Shown: positions 46,899 to 56,050 of the stretch, piece by piece
Position numbering within the stretch: position 1 is the first letter of the stretch
Layout of the letters: each line of letters opens with the position of its first letter
Source of the DNA: an uncultured Bacteroidota bacterium
GTDB taxonomy: Bacteria > Bacteroidota > Bacteroidia > B-17B0 > Aurantibacillaceae
NCBI GenBank assembly: GCA_937873155.1
Contig: CALMVZ010000012.1
Location: 1 to 64,000, forward strand
Direction of reading: 5' to 3'
DNA length: 64,000 bases
Notes under the pieces: generated by a model
The model's input: only the letters and a program-made list of their open reading frames with translations
Database searches by the model: none
What the model was told of the DNA's origin: nothing
Program-made: the position numbers and the translations under genes

Positions 46899-49800
46899 TT
46901 AAGCCTCCACCTCTGTAACAATACTAGGGAAGATACGTACGTTACCGGAGTCCTCCTTACGGAACTGGTATGTATAGCGGTAATGGCTTTCCAAACCACT
47001 CTTGTTCGGGAGACCATTGATCATCATAATATTTCTGTTCTTCGCGAATTTTAATAATTCACGTAAGTAGTGGGCAGAGATCTGACCTACCTCGTCAATG
47101 ATACAGTGTACTTTAAAATCAGAACTGCTCCTGTGAGAAGATTCTTTAATGAATACATGTAACAAAGTGATGTAGATAATAGCTTTCACAAGGATATCCG
47201 TTCCGGTACTTCCGATACTGTCGATCTTATGCGTCCATCCGGTTTCGTTCATACCTTCTTTAATATTGAACTTCAATTCGAACAGGTCTTGCAAACGGAT
47301 CTCTTCCTGGTCTTGCTCTTTAATTGCAGAACGTAATTGCTCTAACAATCTTACAGCACGTGTACTGATCTCGCGCTTTGAACCTGTAGCAAAATCGGTA
47401 TTAAATAACCCTTCACTGTACACTAAGCCATGTTCCTCACGGAATTCTTCGATCTTCTTCAGCAAACGGTAAACTTTATTATCCGATTCTTCGATCTTGA
47501 TCTTGATGAACTCGATAAGCTTACTTTCTTCGAACTCAGCTTTCTTAAAGTCTTCTGCGATCAAAGTAATGATGTGCTGGATCTTATCTTTTTGTCCGCT
47601 TAGCTCTTTTACTTTTGTAGCGATACTGTCGGTTACTAAACCAATTTGGGTTGCAGTTTCTGCCAACGACATCTCGATCTTATTCTCATTGATGAATGAA
47701 CGTAAATTCTGGGCAAAACGTTCGTATTCACCTTGCGTGGCATCATTACGGATGATAAAGTTAAAGTGGTTATCAAATCTGAATTTACCAGCATATTCAT
47801 TCACATAACGCTGGAATGCAGTGTACTCTTCATTAAAGTGAGATTCGTTCTTTAACATCTGAGTACACAATTCCATGATATTATGATTGGTGCGCTTCGG
47901 TTCAGCGCGGTCAATGATATCAGCATGTTTAGTAAATACCGGTGTATCGCGGAAATTGGTAGTATAAAAATTGATCCCGTTGTTGAATTCGATCAACTCT
48001 TCATCAAAAGCACGTTTTTGCTTATTCAACTCCATACGCTTCAGGTTGAATTTACGCGTAGCTTCTTCCATTTGACCCGCCATGTCATTCGAAGTTTTTA
48101 CGAACTCTTCTTTTTTCTGGATCAGGTCAGGTAATTTATCAAAGGTCTCACGCTTATCCTTTAAATAATCGTTTACCACTTGCTGGTATTGTTCGATCTC
48201 TTTTAAGGCTTCCTGAATTTCTTTGATACGGTTGTCGATCTGCTTGATCTGCTTACTGTCAACACCTTTAGCTTTGAAATTCGTTTCTTTCTCTTTCGAT
48301 AATTGTTCTTCTTTATCTTCGAATTCCTTTACCTGGTTCTTCTTCTCAACTTCCAGCTCAGAGATCTCTGTTTCCTGTCTTTCTTTCAATTCAGCGATAC
48401 GCTCTTCGTTATAAACGCGCAAACGTTCCAATTGAACATTGAAATCAGTCAAAACAGTATTTTTCTTTTTGTTTAGAACAGAAAGCTCTTCTTCAATTAA
48501 ATTCAACTTTGCACGGTTTCCGCTTAACGAGGTTTCAATTTCAGTACCTGCTCTTTGCTTCCACTCTTCTAACTCTTCTATTAATTTTTGCTCGCGTTTA
48601 TCAGCTAACTCTAACGAATAAGCTAAAACTTTCACGTCTTCTTTTAACTCACCTAATTGCTTACCGAAACGGTCAGCAGCCAACATTTTTTCTTCATTGT
48701 TTGCAACCTGGAATTGATTCAAAGATTCTTCAAGGTCTTTGATCTGGGCCAAACGCTCATTCTTTTCGTGCTGGTATTCTTCGATACTCTTAGAAACCAC
48801 TTCAACCTGGCCTAATTCTAATTGAATGCCATATAAAGTTTTAGAAGCTTCTTCCTTGAACTCCGGTGTAAGATCAGTTCTGAATAATAATTTCTCATTC
48901 ACAACCTTACCGATCGTAGTGTGCCAATCTTTTACGTGCTTTTCTAAATAACCATAGAACGCATCATGCTGAACATTTAACTTATCTTCAATTTCTTTGA
49001 TCTCGGTTTTGATCTTGATGATCTCACCATTGATCTTATTGATCTGGTTACTTAATGAGGTCTTTAATTTCAACTCCATCGCTTCCCACTCACGTGTTAA
49101 AGTTGCAACCATGTTCGTCTTGATAGCGCGCTCACTCTTGTTCTTATAATTCACAGCGCGCAATTCAGCCAGCTCAGTTTCCAAACCTTTTATCTCAGCT
49201 TCATAGAAACGGGTGTTACGGATAACTTTCTCTTCCGATTTTAATTCATTGAACTCGATCTGCTTTGCTGTAGTTTCCGCTGTTATTTCTTCAATAGTCT
49301 CTTCACGTTTTGCTTTTAACTCAGTGTCTTTTTTGTTGTATTCGTTCTTCTGTAATAATTGTAATTCGTTATAGTGATTGAATACTTCCCCTGTCTTCGA
49401 ATTGATCTTATTGATATAAGCACTCTTATCATTACGTAATTGCTCGATCAACGATGAATACTTCTGTTCAATACTTGATACGTTAGAAGTTAATGAATCA
49501 TATTCACGACGTGCAATATTTAAGTCGACCTGTAATTTTTCACGCTCTGCGTTCTTTTCAACAGCTTGCTCAATATTTTTTTCTTTGTACTCTTTTAATT
49601 TTTTGTTTGCGTCACGAATAGTACGGTCGTAATAACCTATCTCCTCGCGGATATCTTTTTGCTTTTCTTCTAAATTGGTTTTGAAAGTATCATGTGCTTC
49701 GATGAGTTGCTCTAATTCCTCTTCCTTCTGTTTGGCGGCTTCACGTATCGATTCATTTTGAGTTTCAGCGAAACGAAGGCTGCTTCCTAATTTATCAGCA

Positions 49801-50582
49801 AGATCCATCTGGGTTCCTTTCAACATGTGAACCTGGTCGTATTTCTTATCGATCAATTCAACCAGTTGTCCGCTTTCTTTCTTTAAAAAAGTCTCAATAT
49901 CCTGGTATTTTTCATTGAACTGGCGTAGCTGACGTTCTACCTGTTCTAATTTGATACTTGAATTCTCGGTTGTTAAAGAGTTAGCGATAAAATCTTTAAT
50001 AAAACGTGAATCGATACTGCTCTTGGAACTTAAGAATACATTGGTGATCGATTTAGGAATGTTCTGGTATTTTTCGTTACCTTTTAATAAATGGAATTTC
50101 GATAATTGCTTATCAGTTTCTGTCCCGTAAATGATATTCCTGTAACGTTCGAAAGTATCGATCTGGTTACTGATATAAATACCGCGTTTTTCAAAACCAC
50201 CGATAACTTCTTTTATCTTCATCGCCTCATCATTAGCATTCAGGAAGAAATCCGGGTTATAAGGAGCATCAAAAAAACGGAATACTAATTTATTGTGGCG
50301 GTAAACCATTACACAGAAAGCTGAATCTTCTGTGGTGATCTCATAAACCAAATACGAATTCTCGAAACGGAAATAGTGTTCCTCAAATGTTTTTTGTGAT
50401 TGAGCGATCCCTAATCCACGGCTGTTAGCGCTGTAAAAGAATAATATCGCACGCTGCAAAGATGTTTTTCCGTAATTGTTGGTACCAACGAAACAGGTAT
50501 TCCCGCACAACTCAATATCCGCGTATTTTACATTCGTAATATTGATCTCAACGATCCTGTTCAATATTCTGCAATTTTCCAT
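46899..50582 (-). CDS. mksB: SMC-like ATPase of an MksB/JetC (condensin) complex
   Basis: 1227 residues. Head N-half with Walker A G33-TNNYGKT-S (K39), about 750 residues of coiled coil (~230-980) with a hinge-like break near 560-600, and head C-half with a signature-like SIGSTGTDILVKAIIY and Walker B CIIDEVGQ (D1163, E1164), then MMINGLPNKSG. This is the MukB/MksB/JetC layout (wide head, long coil). It is third in the operon mksF-mksE-mksB. Acts as a DNA loop-extruding or plasmid-sensing motor with its kleisin (MksF) and KITE (MksE). The nuclease/topoisomerase partner MksG/JetD is missing from both flanks. Confidence 0.85.
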   Translation of the reverse strand: MENCRILNRIVEINITNVKYADIELCGNTCFVGTNNYGKTSLQRAILFFYSANSRGLGIAQSQKTFEEHYFRFENSYLVYEITTEDSAFCVMVYRHNKLVFRFFDAPYNPDFFLNANDEAMKIKEVIGGFEKRGIYISNQIDTFERYRNIIYGTETDKQLSKFHLLKGNEKYQNIPKSITNVFLSSKSSIDSRFIKDFIANSLTTENSSIKLEQVERQLRQFNEKYQDIETFLKKESGQLVELIDKKYDQVHMLKGTQMDLADKLGSSLRFAETQNESIREAAKQKEEELEQLIEAHDTFKTNLEEKQKDIREEIGYYDRTIRDANKKLKEYKEKNIEQAVEKNAEREKLQVDLNIARREYDSLTSNVSSIEQKYSSLIEQLRNDKSAYINKINSKTGEVFNHYNELQLLQKNEYNKKDTELKAKREETIEEITAETTAKQIEFNELKSEEKVIRNTRFYEAEIKGLETELAELRAVNYKNKSERAIKTNMVATLTREWEAMELKLKTSLSNQINKINGEIIKIKTEIKEIEDKLNVQHDAFYGYLEKHVKDWHTTIGKVVNEKLLFRTDLTPEFKEEASKTLYGIQLELGQVEVVSKSIEEYQHEKNERLAQIKDLEESLNQFQVANNEEKMLAADRFGKQLGELKEDVKVLAYSLELADKREQKLIEELEEWKQRAGTEIETSLSGNRAKLNLIEEELSVLNKKKNTVLTDFNVQLERLRVYNEERIAELKERQETEISELEVEKKNQVKEFEDKEEQLSKEKETNFKAKGVDSKQIKQIDNRIKEIQEALKEIEQYQQVVNDYLKDKRETFDKLPDLIQKKEEFVKTSNDMAGQMEEATRKFNLKRMELNKQKRAFDEELIEFNNGINFYTTNFRDTPVFTKHADIIDRAEPKRTNHNIMELCTQMLKNESHFNEEYTAFQRYVNEYAGKFRFDNHFNFIIRNDATQGEYERFAQNLRSFINENKIEMSLAETATQIGLVTDSIATKVKELSGQKDKIQHIITLIAEDFKKAEFEESKLIEFIKIKIEESDNKVYRLLKKIEEFREEHGLVYSEGLFNTDFATGSKREISTRAVRLLEQLRSAIKEQDQEEIRLQDLFELKFNIKEGMNETGWTHKIDSIGSTGTDILVKAIIYITLLHVFIKESSHRSSSDFKVHCIIDEVGQISAHYLRELLKFAKNRNIMMINGLPNKSGLESHYRYTYQFRKEDSGNVRIFPSIVTEVEA

Positions 50583-50618
50583 GTTTCTGTATACTTGTTT
50601 CTAGTTTCTGTTGTTCGA

Positions 50619-51227
50619 TTAATTGTAAATGATCCCGCCGCCACTATTGTTCTCTTCCCCGCTCTCTTCGTAAATAGCGATAGAATTGATAAGATCAAGC
50701 AGATAAGCATAAGCATCCATCACTTTATAGCTTTCTGTTTGTTCGTCTTCCAATTCTAAGAACGAATCTCTCGCCATCAGGTCACAGATATCACGTACTT
50801 TGTTCAATAAAGTTTCGGAACGGTACATCGGGATCTTTTGTAATTTTTGCTTCAAACGGACGTTCGCGTTACATTCTTCCGAAATTTCGCTCGGACGGAA
50901 ACGTGAGCCGATAGTGATCTTGTTATCCATACTCGCGAAAAGGTCAATTATATCGATATAACGCTCGAAGGTCTCAAGTTTTTTCTCGATGATACTGTTC
51001 GCTTCACTCGTTTTCGAAAAATAGAAATAATTATTCCCTCTCTCAATATTGTAACGGATCACATTGAAATACGCCTGTAAACGGTCAAAATTCTCCGGGT
51101 TGTTAATGATATCGTACAAACGCCCCATGTTATCTCGTGCTCCATTACTGGAAATAAAATGTCCACGCGCCATAATGGCGAAAATATCGTGTGTTTGCTT
51201 CGGTAATCCGTAATCTTCTGCTGTCAT
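50619..51227 (-). CDS. mksE: MksE/JetB-like KITE subunit
   Basis: 202 residues from ATG 51227 (MTAEDYGLPKQTHDIFAIMARGHFISS). The frame is open further up, but that part only translates the CCCGAAAC intergenic repeat (NPKPETRN), so it is rejected. Helical/winged-helix pattern: GRLYDIINNPENFDRLQAYFNVI, NNYFYFSKTSEANSIIEKKLETFERYIDIIDLF, RSETLLNKVRDICDLMARDSFLELEDE. Size and position between mksF and mksB match MksE. Binds the kleisin and DNA. Assignment rests mostly on gene order and general pattern. Confidence 0.78.
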   Translation of the reverse strand: MTAEDYGLPKQTHDIFAIMARGHFISSNGARDNMGRLYDIINNPENFDRLQAYFNVIRYNIERGNNYFYFSKTSEANSIIEKKLETFERYIDIIDLFASMDNKITIGSRFRPSEISEECNANVRLKQKLQKIPMYRSETLLNKVRDICDLMARDSFLELEDEQTESYKVMDAYAYLLDLINSIAIYEESGEENNSGGGIIYN

Positions 51228-51229
51228 AC

Positions 51230-51260
51230 TATTTCGGGTTTCGGGTTTCGGATTTCGGGT
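51230..51260. repeat. Tandem TTTCGGGTTTCGGG words between mksE and mksF
   Basis: CTATTTCGGGTTTCGGGTTTCGGATTTCGGGTTGG-type short tandem units (7-bp TTTCGGG) directly upstream of mksE. The same word forms inverted repeats at 15961-16017 and direct copies at 57535-57560. A length-variable leader repeat could influence mksE expression. Confidence 0.6.
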
Positions 51261-51327
51261 TGGCAAATTGCTTACCTATTATCCTTATCCATATTATTTT
51301 AAATTCTTAATTCTGCATTCTTAATTT

Positions 51328-52575
51328 TTATGCTGCTTTCTTTTTCTTTTTTCCTTTTTCGCTGTCTTCTGTAACCGGTAAGATCACAGTATAACCCAAG
51401 CGCTTTTTCTTTTCGCCTACTTCGTATTCGAAATAATTCAATCGGTATCTGAAATCTAATTCTTTCTCGTATTCCATCGCTATCTCAACGAATAACGATA
51501 AACGATCTTCAAATTTCACTTCGCCTATTGCTTTCGGGAATTTATAGTCCATCAGGTATTCGAACAAGTTTGATTTTTTCTGAGCCAGGAAACGATCTAC
51601 CAGTTTCTCGGTATCCATTTTGATCTGGTTATCGATGAGTTTATCCTTGAAGTTGCTGGCCATTTTACCTGCCATGCCCCTTGCCATTAAGCGGGAAATT
51701 TTATATTTCTCAGCAATCCGTTTACACAACACATGCCCGTCATCAGTAACTAAAAAGTCGAGTGCAATTTTTGTACGCGGACCTTTCACGCCATTGAAAC
51801 GTAAAGGTTTTACTTCCCTTACAATTTCGTTGAAGTTAGTACGGAAATGCAACGCGCCATGATCTTTTACCTCTTTCAATTTTTGCGCTTTCACGTACAC
51901 ATCCAATTGGAACTGAATCTTGTTGATGAAATCGGTAATGTCTGTTTGAATTTCAATCAGGAAGTCTAAGTTCTCAATTAAATTCGCCTTTAACGAGTTT
52001 ACAATTCCATACAATTCAGTATCGTTGGTCATGCTGAACAAACTTCTTGTTTCAGTGATAACTTCTTCTGTTTTCTGAATGAAATCGATGATGGTATCAC
52101 GTTTCTGGCGGTAATCTTCCAGTTTCTGGATTTTGATCCTGTAATTACTTTCGTTCTTGTAAGTGTCATCTACATTCTTCTGAAGCTTGATGATCTCGCG
52201 TGACAAAGCAATGTTGATGCGTTTTAAATATTTTTTTATGCTGCGTAAAAAGCGGTGTTCGTGAACTTCCTGGTAAAAACGGATGTGACGTTTTAGTTCA
52301 TTGATATAATCGTTTATGAAACCCGGAGTTACTTCACCGATCTCCATGAAATCTTCGAACATCGCAGTTACGGCATCGTTCAAACTAACAATACTTTCGT
52401 ATTCGTAAACAAGATCAAGAGAGCGTAATCGCTGGTACTGGTCGGCCGAGAGATCTTCGCGCGCGAGCAATTCGTTGACCGTTACATTTTCACGGTTAGC
52501 GAACAAGAATTCAACTACAGCACGATTGTGGTAAAGCTGGGATAATATGTCTTTTACATTGACCTGTAATGCCAT
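51328..52575 (-). CDS. mksF: MksF/JetA-like kleisin subunit
   Basis: 415 residues, soluble. N-terminal winged-helix-like region (ILSQLYHNRAVVEFLFANRENVTVNELLARED), a long central helical domain (~80-260 with LKRHIRFYQEVHEHRFLRSIKKYLKRI) and a C-terminal helix-turn region (KISRLMARGMAGKM), ending in a lysine stretch. First gene of the operon, 100 bp before mksE; this layout and size match MksF/JetA (MukF-like kleisin). No single diagnostic motif is known to me, so the call relies on the SMC gene in the same operon. Confidence 0.78.
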   Translation of the reverse strand: MALQVNVKDILSQLYHNRAVVEFLFANRENVTVNELLAREDLSADQYQRLRSLDLVYEYESIVSLNDAVTAMFEDFMEIGEVTPGFINDYINELKRHIRFYQEVHEHRFLRSIKKYLKRINIALSREIIKLQKNVDDTYKNESNYRIKIQKLEDYRQKRDTIIDFIQKTEEVITETRSLFSMTNDTELYGIVNSLKANLIENLDFLIEIQTDITDFINKIQFQLDVYVKAQKLKEVKDHGALHFRTNFNEIVREVKPLRFNGVKGPRTKIALDFLVTDDGHVLCKRIAEKYKISRLMARGMAGKMASNFKDKLIDNQIKMDTEKLVDRFLAQKKSNLFEYLMDYKFPKAIGEVKFEDRLSLFVEIAMEYEKELDFRYRLNYFEYEVGEKKKRLGYTVILPVTEDSEKGKKKKKAA

Positions 52576-52731
52576 TTCTAGAAGTATATCCTATAAAAAT
52601 ACGAAGGCTGTAGCCCGCAATTGGCGCGGGTTTTCAACAAAAACAGGAGTAATTCACAATGGTTTAAGAGAGGACTTGTAATAGGTTGATTTTAAGCGAT
52701 TAAGTAGGTTCTACAGAGGGAAATAAAGAAA

Positions 52732-53868
52732 TCAACACCTGTTATATAATTCTAACACCCTGTTGATAAATGTAGGCCAGAGGTATTTTGTTTTCTCGAG
52801 TTTTAAATTCCCGGTAAATTCATTTTCCCTGTTATTCTCAAAATAATCGATAATGCTCTCTGAAATCTGAGCTGTTTCTATTGGCACAGTATACCCTATC
52901 TTCTTGTGCGGTACTAACTCCGACAGCCCTCCGACATCAGTCACCAGCATTGGTTTTTCGTAATAATAACCTACCATGGTGACCCCGCTGTTTGTAGCAT
53001 TCCTATACGTTTGTGCCACTAGGTCAGAAGCACAGAAATAATATCTTACATCCTCATTAGGTATGAACTGCGAGTGAAAAATAACCGAATCCTTGAGCCC
53101 GTTCTTCTCAATTATATCGAGGTAAGGCTGTTTATCCTCATAAAATTCACCCGCCACCAATAGTTTCAGGTTCATTTTTTTGATCTTTTCATTAGCCATC
53201 GCTTCCAATAAAATATCAAGGCCTTTATATTTCCTGATCAAACCAAAGAATAAGATCACTTTATCGTTCGGGGAAATATTCAATTTTTTACGCGCTTCTT
53301 CCTTACTTACAGCTGAACCATAAGTTTCGTACATCGGGTGTGGCGAATACACTTTTTTATCTGTAGGTGTGAAAACAGAAATATCGTTAAAAACAGCCTT
53401 ACTCATTGTAATAAAACCATGACAAGCATTTACAAAATATTTTGTGAAGGGCTTATCTCCCGCTCTTTTTTCGTGTGGAATAATATTATCAGTAAGAGCG
53501 AGGATTTTAATATTAGTTCCTTTTCTTACCAATCTTCCAATAGTCCCTAAACATGGACCAAAGAATGGTAGCCAATAACGAAAAATGATAAAATCAGGCT
53601 TTTCCCTTTTGATAAAACGTGCCACACTGAACCAATTGAAAGGATTAACCGTATTGATCAAAGTATGGATCCTGATATCTGACGGTGCACTTCCGCTTGT
53701 TTCGTATTGAGAGCTGCCGGGAAATAAAAAATTCGGGTATTGTAATGAATAAGAAATGATCTGGGCGTCATGTCCCATCTTATTGAACTCACGGCAAAGA
53801 TTCTCATTGAATTGAGCCGGTCCGCCCCTTAAAGGGAAACCAGGACCTATGATAAATACTTTTGCCAT
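52732..53868 (-). CDS. Family 4 glycosyltransferase
   Basis: 378 residues. N-terminal FIIGPGFPLRGGPAQFNENLCREF (GT4 acceptor domain), GFITMSKAV, then NDKVILFFGLIRKYKGLDILLEAM, LLVAGEFY and a C-terminal NSGVTMVGYYYEKPMLVTDVGGLSELV, the ExxxxG-like nucleotide-sugar region. Cytoplasmic retaining glycosyltransferase, donor and acceptor unknown. Its upstream region holds the palindromic repeat array 53926-54521. Confidence 0.9.
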   Translation of the reverse strand: MAKVFIIGPGFPLRGGPAQFNENLCREFNKMGHDAQIISYSLQYPNFLFPGSSQYETSGSAPSDIRIHTLINTVNPFNWFSVARFIKREKPDFIIFRYWLPFFGPCLGTIGRLVRKGTNIKILALTDNIIPHEKRAGDKPFTKYFVNACHGFITMSKAVFNDISVFTPTDKKVYSPHPMYETYGSAVSKEEARKKLNISPNDKVILFFGLIRKYKGLDILLEAMANEKIKKMNLKLLVAGEFYEDKQPYLDIIEKNGLKDSVIFHSQFIPNEDVRYYFCASDLVAQTYRNATNSGVTMVGYYYEKPMLVTDVGGLSELVPHKKIGYTVPIETAQISESIIDYFENNRENEFTGNLKLEKTKYLWPTFINRVLELYNRC

Positions 53869-54538
53869 CCGGGAGTAAAATTACAATAAAATTATGGTTT
53901 GGAGATTCTCCGTCAAGAACAGTTAAATCCCTACGGGATTTCTTGTGTTGTTTTGGTGGTGGTATTACCGCTATTTAATCCCTACAGGATTCTTGTGTTG
54001 TTTGGGTGGTGGTATTACCGATATTTAATCCCTACGGGATTTCTTGTGTTGTTTGGTGGTGATATTACCAATATTAAATCCCTACGGGATAAAATATAAA
54101 CACAGATAAGGATCTCTAATCCCTATAGGATAAAATATAAAGGCAGATCAAGGATCTCCAATCCCGTAGGGATTCAATATCGGTAAAAGGAAAAGAAGGA
54201 AACTCTGAAATCCCGTAGGGATTCAATACCGGTAACATAAAAACAACAACAGACAAAATAATCCCATAGGAATTAAACATCGGTAAAAGCGAACCAAACA
54301 GTTTTAAAATCCCGTAAGGATTCAATATCGGTAAAAGGAAAGAAAGAAAACTCTGAAATCCCGTAGGGATTTAATACCGGTAACATAAAAACAACAACAG
54401 ACAAAATAATCCCATAGGGATTTAATATCGGTAAAAAGCGAACCAAAAAGATTTAAAATCACGTAGGGATTCAATATCGGTAAAAGGAAAGGAAGAAAAC
54501 TCTGAAATCCCGTAAGGGATTTAACCTATAAACGAATG
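53869..54538. repeat. Array of 13 AATCCC(T/G)A-type palindromes with patterned spacers
   Basis: Copies of AATCCCTACGGGATT or AATCCCGTAGGGATT start at 53926, 53977, 54027, 54077, 54118, 54160, 54209, 54260, 54308, 54357, 54408, 54457 and 54506 (spacing 41-51 bp). In the left part spacers read TCTTGTGTTGTTTGGTGGT...ACCGATATTT; in the right part they read (C/T)AATATCGGTAA..., which is the opposite orientation, so the array flips near 54090-54160. Right-hand spacers recur every ~148 bp in a three-type cycle. This is a REP/BIME-like array, not CRISPR. No gene in it. Confidence 0.85.
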
Positions 54539-55966
54539 TTAATTAAAAAAATCTTCAGAGAAATTGATCAGGTACACCTTTTCTTTAGCACGGGTAATTG
54601 CAGTATACAACCACCTCAGGTAATTAAAATCGATCATCTCTTTTGTAAGATAACCCTGGTCAATAAAAACTACAGGCCATTGTCCGCCTTGCGCCTTATG
54701 ACAGGTAACAGCGTAACAAAATTTAGCCTGAAGTGCATTATAATGCGGACTTTGTTTCAAATATGCCATTCTTCTGCCTTTCACCGGTTCATCGGCAACA
54801 TCTTCCATTACGCTTTGGTACAAGGACTGTTGTTGTTCCTGCGTAATACTGGAAGCGTCAGATAAAATGCTTTCCTGAATTATTTTTAATTGAAGGTCGG
54901 GCAACAAAGGATAATCCGTTAAACTAACAACACATTCAAGAAAATTGAATCCGTATAATTCTTCCCTTCTTATAATGCGTTTTATTTCAAAACTATCGCC
55001 ATTGGCAATAAAACCAATATCACTTTTTTCATCAAGCCAGAAATAATTATTCTTTACACTCATCAACAGATCACCGGCGCAAACATCGTCTTCCATATAA
55101 CGGACCCTTGCCCTTACCGCCTGGTTGAACAAGTTGGCGCGTTTATTACTTCGGGTAACGATAAGAACATCATTAAATCCGTACTTACTGTAAGCCATAT
55201 TTAAAACATCCTGCAATTCATCGCCCTCTACTTTTACAAAATCCCGGGTAAGGAACAATTTTGGTTGTTGGCCTTCGTAATTAGACAATAGTTCTCTTAA
55301 TTTGGTTGCATTTTCAAGAATTCCGCTCTCTAAACTTTGCCGCGCCACTTGTTTTAATTCACAGGAGAAAATATTAAGGTGAAAAGATGTTTTAAGGAAT
55401 TTTTCATTTAAAGCAGGACTTTCATTACAACCCACAGGTGGTAATTGGGCTGTATCACCTACAAACAACAATTTGCAATTTTCTCCTGAAAAAACATACT
55501 CGAACAAACTTTCCAATAAACCGGGAGCAGCATAAGTGCTTTGGGAATTTGAATCTAAGCCTATCATCGAAGCTTCGTCGACAATAAAAACCGTATTCTT
55601 GTGAAGATTCTCTCCTAATGAAAAGTAGACAGAACCACCTTCATTCACCGATTTCTTGAATATCTTTTTGTGAATCGTTAGCGCCGGACGTTTAGAATAT
55701 AAGGACAGGACTTTGGCTGCCCTTCCTGTAGGTGCCAATAGAACGCTTTTCCATTTAAATGTTGGCAGGACCTGTGATAATGCGGATACGAGATTTGTTT
55801 TCCCTGTTCCTGCGTAGCCTTTCAGGATAAAAAGACTTGTATTATTAACATCATTTACGAAAGCGGCCAGTTTAGCAATAGCATCTTCCTGGTCGGAATT
55901 GGCCGTAAATGGCAATTGCTCAGCGAATTGTTTAATAAAAGTACTTGTGTTGAACTGAGCAGGCAT
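54539..55966 (-). CDS. RecD-like / Dda-like SF1 DNA helicase
   Basis: 475 residues from ATG 55966 (MPAQFNTSTFIKQFAEQLPF); ATG-like start 7 codons upstream is possible. Walker A GYAGTGKT (50-57), Walker B FIVDEASMIG, motif III LFVGDTAQLPPVG, RSNKRANLFNQAV, and motif V/VI TCHKAQGGQWPVVFID and YTAITRAKEKVYLI. Compact single-chain SF1B form, without the N-terminal extension of RecD2. Likely 5'-3' helicase in replication or repair. Divergent from the DUF3822-rsmD operon. Confidence 0.92.
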   Translation of the reverse strand: MPAQFNTSTFIKQFAEQLPFTANSDQEDAIAKLAAFVNDVNNTSLFILKGYAGTGKTNLVSALSQVLPTFKWKSVLLAPTGRAAKVLSLYSKRPALTIHKKIFKKSVNEGGSVYFSLGENLHKNTVFIVDEASMIGLDSNSQSTYAAPGLLESLFEYVFSGENCKLLFVGDTAQLPPVGCNESPALNEKFLKTSFHLNIFSCELKQVARQSLESGILENATKLRELLSNYEGQQPKLFLTRDFVKVEGDELQDVLNMAYSKYGFNDVLIVTRSNKRANLFNQAVRARVRYMEDDVCAGDLLMSVKNNYFWLDEKSDIGFIANGDSFEIKRIIRREELYGFNFLECVVSLTDYPLLPDLQLKIIQESILSDASSITQEQQQSLYQSVMEDVADEPVKGRRMAYLKQSPHYNALQAKFCYAVTCHKAQGGQWPVVFIDQGYLTKEMIDFNYLRWLYTAITRAKEKVYLINFSEDFFN

Positions 55967-56034
55967 TGTATTGTAAAAGTATAACATTAATAAGAAACCT
56001 GCCAGTGAAACAGTACGTAAATAAGGAAAATTAG

Positions 56035-56042
56035 TAACTTTA
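56035..56042 (+). promoter_or_regulatory. -7 box TAACTTTA of the DUF3822-rsmD operon
   Basis: Close to the TAnnTTTG consensus and 8 bp before ATG 56051, implying a very short leader, as for clpC. The -33 element is not clear. Confidence 0.45.
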
Positions 56043-56050
56043 AAGCAGAA

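Noticed and set aside
46899-52575. Full Wadjet defence system
   Set aside because: No JetD nuclease gene in or next to the operon; only the JetA/B/C-like (MksF/E/B) part is present, so defence is not claimed.
53899-54325. Short open frames translating as NPYGI/NPYRI repeats
   Set aside because: They are only translations of the palindromic array.
53926-54521. CRISPR-like array of evenly spaced repeats
   Set aside because: The repeats are 15-bp palindromes, the spacers themselves repeat in a cycle, orientation flips inside the array, and there are no cas genes nearby.
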